A DNA stretch of 5,640 bases from Ilumatobacteraceae bacterium (lineage in GTDB: Bacteria > Actinomycetota > Acidimicrobiia > Acidimicrobiales > Ilumatobacteraceae): positions 1 to 5,640 of the forward strand of contig SKFX01000183.1 in assembly GCA_007117775.1 (NCBI GenBank), written 5' to 3'. The translations under genes were made by a program, and so were the position numbers. Shown piece by piece: positions 1 to 5,640 of this stretch. The notes under the pieces are model-generated. The model was not told where the DNA came from and ran no database searches. It saw nothing but the letters and a program-made list of their open reading frames with translations. How positions within the stretch are numbered: position 1 is the first letter of the stretch; the number at the start of each line of letters is the position of its first letter.

Positions 1-999
1 GACCGGATCGAGCGCGCCGGGCCCCGCAATCTGCCCGGGGCACCATTGATGCATGGGACCGGACTGTTCAACGCGATCTCCAATCTCATGATCGGCGGCA
101 GTGTCATCACCATGGCTGGCCGCCGCTTCGACCCGATCGAACTGCTCGAGACCATCGAGACCCACCGGATCAACTCGATGTCGATCGTCGGCGATGCCTT
201 CGCCAAGCCCATCCTGCGGGCCCTCGACACCGAACCGGGCCGCTTCGATATCTCCTCGCTGCGCGTCATCGTCTCATCCGGGGTGATCTGGTCCGCTGAG
301 ACCAAAGCCGGCCTGCTCGCGCACAATGAACGGCTCATCATGGTTGACACTCTCGGCTCGAGTGAGGCCATCGGAATGGCCACATCGACGACCACCGCAG
401 ACAGTTTGAACGAACACAACGAATCCGGCGCCACCACCGCGAGATTCACCCTCGGTCCCACCACCCGGGTCGTCACCGACGATGGGCGAGATGTCGTACC
501 CGGCTCGGGAGAGCTCGGCCGGGTCGCGCTGCGTGGGTTCACCCCCATCGGGTATTACAAAGACGAAGCCAAGTCGGCCTCGACCTTCCAGATCATCGAC
601 GGTGAGCGGTACTCGATCCCGGGCGACTGGGCCGAGGTGACCCGAGACGGTGCGGTCAAGCTGCTCGGCCGAGGCAGCCAATGCATCAACACCGGTGGCG
701 AGAAGGTGTACCCCGAGGAGGTCGAGGAGGCACTGAAACTGCACCCGGCGATCCGCGATGCCGCGGTGGTGGGCGTCGCCGATGAACGATTCGGTCAAGC
801 GGTCTGTGCCCTCGTCGAGACCGAGGCGGACCAAATGCTCGACGCCGATGAGGTGATCGCCCATGTCAAAGCGCGCCTGGCCGGATATAAGGCCCCCAAA
901 CGCGTCATCGAAGTGGCCTCGCTGAACCGGGCGGCGAACGGCAAACTCGACTACCGACGACTCAGCGACCTCGCGGAGTCGCCGCGACCGGATCGATGA
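1..999 (+). CDS. Acyl-CoA synthetase (AMP-forming), FadD19-like, 5'-truncated
   Basis: This is the C-terminal 332 residues of an adenylate-forming acyl-CoA ligase, which activates a carboxylic acid with ATP and joins it to CoA through an acyl-AMP intermediate. The frame is open from base 1, so the start lies outside the window. Family members have about 540 residues, so roughly 200, including the Thr/Ser/Gly-rich P-loop motif, are missing. Counting from the first codon, visible motifs are PLMHGTG (15-21), the A5-type LGSSEA with E122, GDW with the ribose-binding D209, the hinge and A8 region GRGSQCINTGGEKVYPEEVE (223-242), and the A10 motif NGK with the likely catalytic lysine K315. The hinge and C-terminal region resemble mycobacterial FadD19, a steroid side-chain CoA ligase, from memory. 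The true substrate could be a fatty, branched or steroid acid. The stop codon overlaps the next start (ATGA), which points to an operon. The family is secure and the substrate is not. Confidence 0.93.
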   Translation, partial: DRIERAGPRNLPGAPLMHGTGLFNAISNLMIGGSVITMAGRRFDPIELLETIETHRINSMSIVGDAFAKPILRALDTEPGRFDISSLRVIVSSGVIWSAETKAGLLAHNERLIMVDTLGSSEAIGMATSTTTADSLNEHNESGATTARFTLGPTTRVVTDDGRDVVPGSGELGRVALRGFTPIGYYKDEAKSASTFQIIDGERYSIPGDWAEVTRDGAVKLLGRGSQCINTGGEKVYPEEVEEALKLHPAIRDAAVVGVADERFGQAVCALVETEADQMLDADEVIAHVKARLAGYKAPKRVIEVASLNRAANGKLDYRRLSDLAESPRPDR

Positions 1000-1766
1000 C
1001 CACCACACCGCCATCACCGCCTGCAGCGATCGACTGGACCCACTACGGTGCCGTGCTGTTCGACCTCGATGGCGTCATCACCCCCACCGCCGAGATCCAT
1101 GAACGGGCGTGGGCGGCACTGTTCGCAGACTTCGGCTATGCCGATGGGGACTACCACGCCCATATCGACGGCAAACCCCGCGCTGCGGGTGTGCGCGACT
1201 TCCTCGCCGCCAAAGGCATCGAACTCCCCGAGGGCACCGATGATGATCCACCTGATGCTGAGACGCTCAACGGTCTCGGCAACCGCAAGAACGCCGTGTT
1301 CAACGAGATCCTCGATGCCGGGGGTATCGAGGCCTACCCGGGCTCGATGCGGCTGTTGGACCACCTCGAGGGTCTCGGGATCGAATCAGCGGTGGTCTCA
1401 TCGTCGAAGAACGCCCGCCGAGTCCTGGCTGCCGCTGGTCTCAGCGACCGCTTCGAGGTCATCGTCGACGGTCTCATCGCCGCCGAGGAATCACTTCCGG
1501 GCAAACCGCATCCGGACACCTTCTGGTTCGCAGCGCAGCAACTCGGTGTTGAGACAGCGAGATGTGTCGTCATCGAGGATGCACTGTCGGGCGTCGGGGC
1601 GGGACGCGATGGCGGGTTCGCGCTCGTCATCGGCGTCGACCGCGCCGACCAGGCCGAAGCGCTGAGGCAAGCCGGTGCCGATATCGTCGTCGCCGACCTC
1701 TCCGAGACCCTCGACGATCCCGATCCGGGCGATACGGCGCCACCGGGGGGAGACCGACTGAGATGA
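996..1766 (+). CDS. Beta-phosphoglucomutase-type HAD hydrolase
   Basis: This 256-residue cytoplasmic HAD-superfamily protein most likely converts beta-glucose 1-phosphate to glucose 6-phosphate through a bisphosphate intermediate. The nucleophile motif is DLDGVITPT, with D23 and the acid/base D25. H35 and T31 match Lactococcus beta-phosphoglucomutase H20 and T16. The cap domain spans about 33-112 and carries DGKPR (58-62) and the NRKN segment (96-99). Motif II is SSSKN (135-139), motif III is K170 in GKPHPD, and motif IV is E194-D195 in IEDALSG. All expected catalytic residues are present. The segment LPEG-DDPPDAET-GLGNRKN is, from memory, typical of actinobacterial proteins such as Rv3400 and the N-terminal part of OtsB1 (Rv2006). 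The ATG shares ATGA with the upstream stop, and no strong Shine-Dalgarno sequence is seen, so translational coupling is likely. The gene also overlaps the downstream phosphorylase by 4 bases, and that enzyme class makes its substrate. A plain sugar-phosphate phosphatase is the alternative. Confidence 0.9.
   Translation: MTTTPPSPPAAIDWTHYGAVLFDLDGVITPTAEIHERAWAALFADFGYADGDYHAHIDGKPRAAGVRDFLAAKGIELPEGTDDDPPDAETLNGLGNRKNAVFNEILDAGGIEAYPGSMRLLDHLEGLGIESAVVSSSKNARRVLAAAGLSDRFEVIVDGLIAAEESLPGKPHPDTFWFAAQQLGVETARCVVIEDALSGVGAGRDGGFALVIGVDRADQAEALRQAGADIVVADLSETLDDPDPGDTAPPGGDRLR
1745..1752 (+). promoter_or_regulatory. Ribosome binding site for the GH65 gene
   Basis: The purine run GGGGGGAG lies 10 nt before the ATG at 1763, inside the end of the mutase gene. 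It fixes the phosphorylase start at 1763, even though the same frame stays open upstream to an ATG at 1562 inside the mutase gene. Confidence 0.6.
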
Positions 1767-4183
1767 CTCCGCTGCACCATGTACCAGCCGGCCTCGCCCG
1801 CCACCGCTATCCGGTGGATCCGTGGCGGCTGGTGGAGCGTGAGTACAGCGGTGACGACCTTGGCCAAACCGAGACGATCTTCTCGGTGGGCAACGGCTAT
1901 ATCGGGATGCGCGCCAATCCCTCCGAGGGACGCGAGGCCCATGCGCATGGCACCTTCTTGAACGGTTTCCACGAGACCTGGCAGATCCACCATGCCGAGA
2001 CGGCGTTCGGGTTCGCCAAGACCGGCCAGACACTGGTCAATGTCCCGGACGCGAAACTGATCAAACTGTATGTCGATGACGAACCGCTGCTGTTGGCGAC
2101 CGCCGAGATCGAGCACTATGAGCGCGTGCTCGATTTCCGGCGTGGGATCTCGTGGCGCGAACTGATCTGGCTGACCCCGGCCGGCAAACGGCTCCGGGTC
2201 CGCTCCGAGCGGATGGTGAGCTTCGAACACCGCCATCTGGCGCTCTTGAGCTTCGAGGTGGAACTGCTCGACGACCGCGCCCCGATGGTGGTGTCCTCAC
2301 AGCTCCTGAACCGCCAGGACGGCGAGGATGAATACCATGTGCGCGCCGCCGCGCTCGGCGAGGGCGTCGACCCCCGACAGGCCACACCGTTCTCTGACCG
2401 GGTCCTCATCCCACGGCTCCAATTGCACCGTGACGATGGCGACGGCGGCGAGGTCATCTTGGGATACCGGTGCGCGAACTCAGGGATGACTCTTGCATGC
2501 GGCTATCACCATGTTGTGGAGACCGACTGCGAGTACCGCGTCGACACCACCGTCGACGAGGACCTCGCCAAGTCGGTCTTCACTGTCGAGGCAGGTGCGG
2601 GCCAGAGCTTCCGGTTGTCCAAGTTCGTGACGTACCACACCTCATCGGGGGTGCCGGCACGCGAACTCGCCGATCGCTGCCATCGCACACTGCGGCGCGG
2701 CCGCGAGGAGGGCCGTAGCCGTCTCCATCAGATCCAACAGGAATGGCTGGATCGCTACTGGGAGGACACCGACGTCGAGATCGAAGGCGATGACGCGCTC
2801 CAGCAGGCGGTTCGCTGGAACCTGTACCAACTCGCCCAGGCGTCAGCTCGGACCCAGGAACAGGGCGTCTCGGCCAAGGGCATCACCGGTATCGGCTACG
2901 ACGGCCACTACTTCTGGGACACCGAGGTCTACGTCGTGCCGTTCCTCGCCTATACGAATCCCGATGTGGCGCGCAAACTGTTGCGTTTCCGCTGGGCGAT
3001 GCTTCCCGCCGCGCGCCAGCGCGCCAGAGAACTGAACGAGGCGGGAGCACTGTTCCCTTGGCGAACGATCAACGGTGAGGAGGCATCGGCCTACTATGCG
3101 GCAGGCACCGCCCAGTACCACATCAACGCCGCCGTCGCCTACGCACTCGAGCGCTATCTGTTCGCCACCGGCGATACCGAGTTCCTGGCCTCCGAGGGCG
3201 CCGAGATCCTCGTCGAGACCGCCCGGCTGTGGAGCGATCTCGGCTTCTATCGCTCCAAGACCGATCTGATCGACACCCCCGGGGCCAACGCCGAGCCGAC
3301 ATTCCATATTCACGGAGTGACCGGCCCAGATGAGTACACGACGGTGGTCAACGACAACCTCTACACCAACGTCATGGCACGGTTCAATCTGCGCTATGCC
3401 GCGCTCACGGTGTCATTCCTCGCGGAGTGGAATCCGCCCGCCTATGAGGCGCTGTGTCGGCGCACCGGTCTCGTTGCCAGCGAGATCGACGAATGGCATG
3501 CCGCGGCGGATGCGATGTATCTCCCCTATGACACCGCGCTCGGCATCCACCCCCAAGACCATTCGTTCCTCGAGCGCGAGCCATGGGACTTCACAGGCAC
3601 CCCGCCCGACCGGTATCCGCTCCTGCTGCACTACCACCCGCTCGTGATCTACCGACACCAGGTGCTCAAACAAGCCGATGTGGTCCTCGCGATGTACCTG
3701 CGCTCGGAGCATTTCGAACTCGACCAGAAGCGGCGCAACTTCGATTACTACGACCCCATCACCACCGGCGACTCCTCGCTGTCAGCCGGCGCCCAATGCC
3801 TCGTGGCCGCTGAGATCGGATATGAGGACCTGGCGATGCAGTACTTCCGTCAAGCGCTGTATGTCGACTTGGCCGACACCCACGGCAATACCGATCAGGG
3901 GATCCATATCGCATCGGCCGCCACGGTCTGGACCGCATTGGTATGCGGTTTCGCCGGGATGCGCGATAGCGGCGAGGAACTGCGCTTTTCCCCACGGCTG
4001 CCCACCGGTTGGCAGACGATGTCATTCACGATCCAACGCCACGGAGCACGACTGCAGATCCGAGTGGATCCCGACGGCTGTTCGATCACCTCGGCATCGG
4101 GCCCAATGGTGCCGATCGGCACCAGCGATGGCCGCATCAGTCTCGCACCGGGTGACACGATCCGCATCGCTCGCGCCGACTGA
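1763..4183 (+). CDS. Glycoside hydrolase family 65 protein, probable alpha-glucosyl disaccharide phosphorylase
   Basis: This 806-residue protein belongs to GH65, the family of maltose, trehalose, kojibiose and nigerose phosphorylases, and has the usual length. The start at 1763 is chosen for its ATGA overlap with the mutase gene, the purine-rich RBS 10 nt upstream, and the typical N-terminus RYPVDPWRLVEREY. Domains in order are an N-terminal beta-sandwich (about 10-280, with ETIFSVGNGYIGMR), a helical linker, an (alpha/alpha)6 catalytic barrel (about 340-715) and a small beta C-terminal domain. FWDTE (384-388) lines the sugar site. E524 in GVTGPDEY is the expected general acid. K636-Q637 and DSSLS (670-674) sit in the expected phosphate-binding region. 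G669 precedes D670 where classic phosphorylases, as I recall, have His. No signal peptide is seen, so it is probably cytoplasmic. The nearest recalled relatives are Rv3401 and the C-terminal part of OtsB1. The partner mutase supports phosphorolysis over hydrolysis, but the disaccharide is unknown. Confidence 0.92.
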   Translation: MTPLHHVPAGLARHRYPVDPWRLVEREYSGDDLGQTETIFSVGNGYIGMRANPSEGREAHAHGTFLNGFHETWQIHHAETAFGFAKTGQTLVNVPDAKLIKLYVDDEPLLLATAEIEHYERVLDFRRGISWRELIWLTPAGKRLRVRSERMVSFEHRHLALLSFEVELLDDRAPMVVSSQLLNRQDGEDEYHVRAAALGEGVDPRQATPFSDRVLIPRLQLHRDDGDGGEVILGYRCANSGMTLACGYHHVVETDCEYRVDTTVDEDLAKSVFTVEAGAGQSFRLSKFVTYHTSSGVPARELADRCHRTLRRGREEGRSRLHQIQQEWLDRYWEDTDVEIEGDDALQQAVRWNLYQLAQASARTQEQGVSAKGITGIGYDGHYFWDTEVYVVPFLAYTNPDVARKLLRFRWAMLPAARQRARELNEAGALFPWRTINGEEASAYYAAGTAQYHINAAVAYALERYLFATGDTEFLASEGAEILVETARLWSDLGFYRSKTDLIDTPGANAEPTFHIHGVTGPDEYTTVVNDNLYTNVMARFNLRYAALTVSFLAEWNPPAYEALCRRTGLVASEIDEWHAAADAMYLPYDTALGIHPQDHSFLEREPWDFTGTPPDRYPLLLHYHPLVIYRHQVLKQADVVLAMYLRSEHFELDQKRRNFDYYDPITTGDSSLSAGAQCLVAAEIGYEDLAMQYFRQALYVDLADTHGNTDQGIHIASAATVWTALVCGFAGMRDSGEELRFSPRLPTGWQTMSFTIQRHGARLQIRVDPDGCSITSASGPMVPIGTSDGRISLAPGDTIRIARAD

Positions 4184-4228
4184 ACGACTGCGAATCCATC
4201 TCGCCACGATCCGGGTTCCGGGCGCGGA

Positions 4229-4259
4229 TTGCTGACTCGACCCGCGTGCCAGTTACCGT
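4229..4259 (+). promoter_or_regulatory. Candidate promoter for a leaderless dehydrogenase mRNA
   Basis: TACCGT at 4254-4259 fits the actinobacterial -10 pattern TANNNT. Exactly 7 nt separate it from the A of the ATG at 4267, which is the spacing expected when transcription starts on the start codon. The region upstream contains TTGCTG (4229-4234, 19-bp spacer) and the overlapping CTGACT (4232-4237, 16-bp spacer) as weak -35 candidates. No convincing Shine-Dalgarno sequence precedes the ATG, which agrees with a leaderless transcript. Confidence 0.5.
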
Positions 4260-4266
4260 TTGGGGA

Positions 4267-5163
4267 ATGAGTGATCTTCTCGGTTTCGACGGCAAAGTAG
4301 CAATCATCACCGGCGCAGGCGGCGGTCTCGGCCGCCAGCACGCACTGCTCATGGCGGCGCGCGGTGCGCTCGTGGTGGTCAACGACCTCGGAGGTTCGGT
4401 GGATGGCACCGGCTCGAGCGTCAGCGCAGCTCAAGCGGTGGTCGATGAGATCACCGCCGCGGGCGGCGAGGCGGTGGCCGATACCAACAGTGTGGCCACC
4501 CCAGAGGGCGGAGCCGCCATCGTCCAGAGCGCCGTCGACGCCTTCGGCCGGGTCGACATCGTCATCAACAATGCCGGCATCCTGCGCGATAAGTCGTTCC
4601 ACAACATGGGTGCCGATCTGGTCGACCCGGTGCTGGATGTCCATCTCAAGGGTGCGTTCCACGTCACACAACCGGCATGGGTCCTGATGCGCGAACAGGG
4701 ATACGGCCGCATCGTGTCGACGTCATCGGCGGCCGGCATCTTCGGCAACTTCGGCCAAGCGAACTACGGCGCTGCGAAAATGGGTCTGGTCGGGTTCACC
4801 AACGTGCTCGCCGTCGAGGGCGCCAAGTACAACATCAAGGCCAACGCGATCGCACCACTCGCGCTGACACGGATGACCGAGAATCTGCTCGGGGCGCTCG
4901 GCGAGAAATTGGATCCCGCACTGGTCGCACCGCTCGTGGCATATCTCGCACACGAGGACTGCGAGGCGACCGGCCGAGTGTTCTCCGTCGGTGGGGGACG
5001 TGTCGCCGAGGTGATCATCGGCGAGACCCAGGGTTGGACGTCGGCATCGATCGACCCCGAGGCGGTCCGCGACAACTTCGCCTCGATCACCGATCGCGAC
5101 GGATATGAGGTGCCGCCGAGCATCGCCGAGGAAACGGCGATGTTCCTGCGCGCACTGTCGTGA
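4267..5163 (+). CDS. Short-chain dehydrogenase, MFE-2-like (3R)-hydroxyacyl-CoA dehydrogenase
   Basis: This 298-residue SDR enzyme probably oxidises (3R)-hydroxyacyl-CoA to 3-ketoacyl-CoA with NAD+, possibly also a 17-beta-hydroxysteroid. The Rossmann motif is TGAGGGLG (15-22). D40 in NDLGG, at the end of the second strand, favours NAD(H) over NADP(H). NNAG lies at 101-104. The catalytic residues are S154, Y167 and K171 in YGAAK, with the normal 13-residue Ser-Tyr spacing. The segment VHLKGAFHVTQPAW places H126 where most SDRs have the tetrad Asn, which is typical of the MFE-2 dehydrogenase group. GIFGNFGQANYGAAKMGLVGF and the C-terminal tail (about 250-298, RDNFASITD) match that group, including mycobacterial Rv0148 and Hsd4A (Rv3502c) from memory. 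The ATG at 4267 is preferred over the in-frame GTG at 4246 because of the -10 box 7 nt before it. The gene lies 83 nt past the phosphorylase gene, so it may form its own transcription unit. A FabG-type reductase is less likely. Confidence 0.9.
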   Translation: MSDLLGFDGKVAIITGAGGGLGRQHALLMAARGALVVVNDLGGSVDGTGSSVSAAQAVVDEITAAGGEAVADTNSVATPEGGAAIVQSAVDAFGRVDIVINNAGILRDKSFHNMGADLVDPVLDVHLKGAFHVTQPAWVLMREQGYGRIVSTSSAAGIFGNFGQANYGAAKMGLVGFTNVLAVEGAKYNIKANAIAPLALTRMTENLLGALGEKLDPALVAPLVAYLAHEDCEATGRVFSVGGGRVAEVIIGETQGWTSASIDPEAVRDNFASITDRDGYEVPPSIAEETAMFLRALS

Positions 5164-5185
5164 CCCTCGTGTACTGAGCGACCCG

Positions 5186-5260
5186 GCCACCCCACAGTCC
5201 CAGGTCTTCGGGCCTGTTCGAACGTCGGCTGAGACCCCCGCCAGCCACCCCACCAGTCCC
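5186..5260 (+). repeat. Imperfect direct repeat, two copies
   Basis: GCCACCCCACAGTCCC at 5186-5201 recurs as GCCACCCCACCAGTCCC at 5244-5260, differing by one inserted C. Copy starts are 58 bp apart, on either side of the UUCG hairpin. The role is unknown. A local duplication or paired protein-binding sites would both fit. Confidence 0.55.
5201..5216 (+). terminator. Candidate terminator hairpin with UUCG loop
   Basis: CAGGTC and GGCCTG pair as a 6-bp stem (one G-U pair) closed by C(UUCG)G, a very stable tetraloop. It begins 37 nt after the dehydrogenase stop. There is no T-run behind it, only TTCGAA. Intrinsic terminators without a clear U-tail are common in actinobacteria, so termination is plausible but unproven. 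Confidence 0.45.
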
Positions 5261-5269
5261 CGGCCGGCA

Positions 5270-5289
5270 GTGGCTGCGGTCGAAGCCAC
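5270..5289 (+). repeat. Inverted repeat, 6-bp arms
   Basis: GTGGCT (5270-5275) and AGCCAC (5284-5289) are perfect complements around an 8-nt loop. Adjacent CCGG stretches on both sides could lengthen the stem imperfectly. No T-run follows. It may be a second terminator-like structure or chance in GC-rich DNA. Confidence 0.3.
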
Positions 5290-5331
5290 CGGGCCTCCCC
5301 GCCGCGTCTGCACATCCAGGCGACCCAGGAG

Positions 5332-5337
5332 TATTGT
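5332..5337 (+). promoter_or_regulatory. Candidate -10 box before the secreted-protein gene
   Basis: TATTGT fits TANNNT and is one of the few AT-rich spots in this stretch. It ends 9 nt before the ATG at 5347, so transcription would begin at or just before that codon. No good -35 is seen; the closest is CTGCAC at 5308-5313 with an 18-bp spacer. An AGGAG (5327-5331) just upstream would then lie outside the mRNA. If the mRNA starts further upstream, that AGGAG is a poor ribosome site 15 nt from the ATG. Confidence 0.35.
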
Positions 5338-5344
5338 GATCCCT

Positions 5345-5370
5345 CGATGCCGGTCCGGACCCCGGCATCG
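5345..5370 (+). repeat. Perfect 9-bp inverted repeat over the proposed start codon
   Basis: CGATGCCGG (5345-5353) and CCGGCATCG (5362-5370) are exact reverse complements separated by 8 nt. The centre also contains the 10-base palindrome GGTCCGGACC (5352-5361). The left arm includes the ATG at 5347. It lies just downstream of the candidate -10 box, where a repressor operator or an mRNA hairpin hiding the start codon would sit. There is no T-run after it, so a terminator is less likely. Confidence 0.6.
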
Positions 5371-5640
5371 CCACCGGACGTGGACATCCGCCAGATCACA
5401 TCACCTCGCCCCCATCGCCGCGCGACCCGACCTGAACGCGCCTGGTCAACGGCTCTGCGCGGGCGCGACCGGGCAGTGGGCACAGCGATGCTCGCTCTCG
5501 CGAGTCTCATCGCAAGCTCCTCGGCAATCGCGGCAACCGCAGCCACCGAACCACCGACTGACTCCCACGGAGACGCCGCCAGTTCCTCGATCGAGCTGGG
5601 GTTCGACCACGACATCAACCACGACATCAACCACGACATC
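5347..5640 (+). CDS. Probable secreted protein with Asp/His/Asn repeats, 3'-truncated
   Basis: The family is not recognised. The frame is open from 5347 to the window edge, giving 98 residues if the ATG at 5347 is used. An Arg-rich, Pro-rich N-terminal part (to about residue 42, with RGRDR at 38-42) is followed by a hydrophobic Ala/Leu-rich core (43-63). Signal-peptidase-like sites lie after AIA (62) or ATA (65). This is a good Sec-type signal peptide, so the protein is probably exported. The mature part begins TEPPTDSHGDAASSS and reaches DHDI-NHDI-NHDI (87-98). The acidic/His pattern, including DHDINHD (87-93), could bind metal ions, but that is inference. The start is uncertain: 5347 gives an unusually long n-region and lies in a 9-bp inverted repeat, and GTG 5476 or ATG 5488 are alternatives. 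Both the signal peptide and the G/C-biased third positions favour this frame. Confidence 0.6.
   Translation, partial: MPVRTPASPPDVDIRQITSPRPHRRATRPERAWSTALRGRDRAVGTAMLALASLIASSSAIAATAATEPPTDSHGDAASSSIELGFDHDINHDINHDI
5605..5640 (+). repeat. 12-bp tandem repeat, three units to the window edge
   Basis: GACCACGACATC is followed by two copies of AACCACGACATC. The first unit differs only at its first base. Because 12 is a multiple of 3, the repeat encodes a tetrapeptide repeat and changes in copy number would keep the frame. The array reaches the last base of the window, so its full length is unknown. Confidence 0.9.

Noticed and set aside
1562..1762. A 67-residue N-terminal extension of the GH65 protein from an upstream in-frame ATG.
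   Set aside because: The extension lies entirely within the mutase gene and reads as Arg-rich out-of-frame sequence. The ATG at 1763 has the RBS, the ATGA overlap and the family-typical N-terminus.
1334..2236. A minus-strand open frame of 300 codons across the mutase/phosphorylase junction.
   Set aside because: It is antisense to two genes with intact catalytic motifs and shows no recognisable domain of its own.
4207..4228. A terminator between the phosphorylase and dehydrogenase genes, using ATCCG/CGGAT or CCGG/CCGG pairing.
   Set aside because: The stems are only 4-5 bp, the pairings compete and no T-run follows, so this is expected by chance in GC-rich DNA.
4764..5639. A long minus-strand open frame of 291 codons across the dehydrogenase gene and the downstream region.
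   Set aside because: It runs antisense to a clearly conserved SDR gene, its protein is low-complexity and Arg/Ser-rich without motifs, and such mirror frames are common in GC-rich coding DNA.
5336..5640. A second open + strand frame from GTG 5336 that ends in a Thr/Ser repeat (STTTSTTTS).
   Set aside because: It is rich in Arg, Trp, Cys and His without a signal peptide or domain, and AGGAG would be only 4 nt from the GTG. The overlapping frame from 5347 has a convincing signal peptide, so the Thr/Ser reading is probably a shadow.
5605..5640. A CRISPR array or mobile-element end, suggested by the short repeat.
   Set aside because: The 12-bp units are directly adjacent with no spacers, in frame with a coding region, and there are no terminal inverted repeats or transposase sequence.

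Overview
The window comes from a GC-rich bacterium, most likely an actinobacterium (Actinomycetota). Third codon positions are strongly G/C. The genes closely resemble actinobacterial families: a FadD19-like acyl-CoA ligase, a pair like Rv3400/Rv3401 of Mycobacterium tuberculosis, and an MFE-2-type hydroxyacyl-CoA dehydrogenase. At least one start codon looks leaderless, with a TANNNT hexamer 7 nt upstream. The exact genus cannot be told from this sequence. All supported genes are on the + strand.

Positions 1-4183 form a tight three-gene run. It starts with the 3' part of an acyl-CoA synthetase gene (1-999). Next is a beta-phosphoglucomutase-type HAD phosphatase/mutase (996-1766), then a family GH65 glycoside phosphorylase (1763-4183). 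Both junctions are 4-base ATGA stop/start overlaps, so the genes are probably co-transcribed and translationally coupled. The two sugar genes make chemical sense together. An inverting GH65 phosphorylase would split an alpha-glucosyl disaccharide with phosphate into glucose and beta-glucose 1-phosphate, and the mutase would turn that into glucose 6-phosphate. The disaccharide (trehalose, maltose, kojibiose or another) cannot be read from the sequence. Why a fatty- or steroid-acyl-CoA ligase heads this run is unclear.

Positions 4184-4266 are a short intergenic stretch with a candidate promoter placed for a leaderless mRNA. It precedes a short-chain dehydrogenase gene (4267-5163) of the MFE-2-like (3R)-hydroxyacyl-CoA dehydrogenase group. 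Like the first gene, this belongs to acyl-CoA metabolism, so two beta-oxidation-type genes flank the alpha-glucoside module.

Positions 5164-5640 begin with a structured non-coding stretch. It holds a UUCG-capped hairpin that may terminate the dehydrogenase transcript, an imperfect direct repeat, a second hairpin, a candidate -10 box and a 9-bp perfect inverted repeat. It leads into the 5' part of a gene for an apparently secreted protein. That protein has a signal peptide, a Ser/Thr/Pro-containing stretch, and then an Asp/His/Asn tetrapeptide repeat (DHDI, NHDI, NHDI) encoded by a 12-bp tandem repeat that runs off the window. This unfinished gene is the least explained part of the window.
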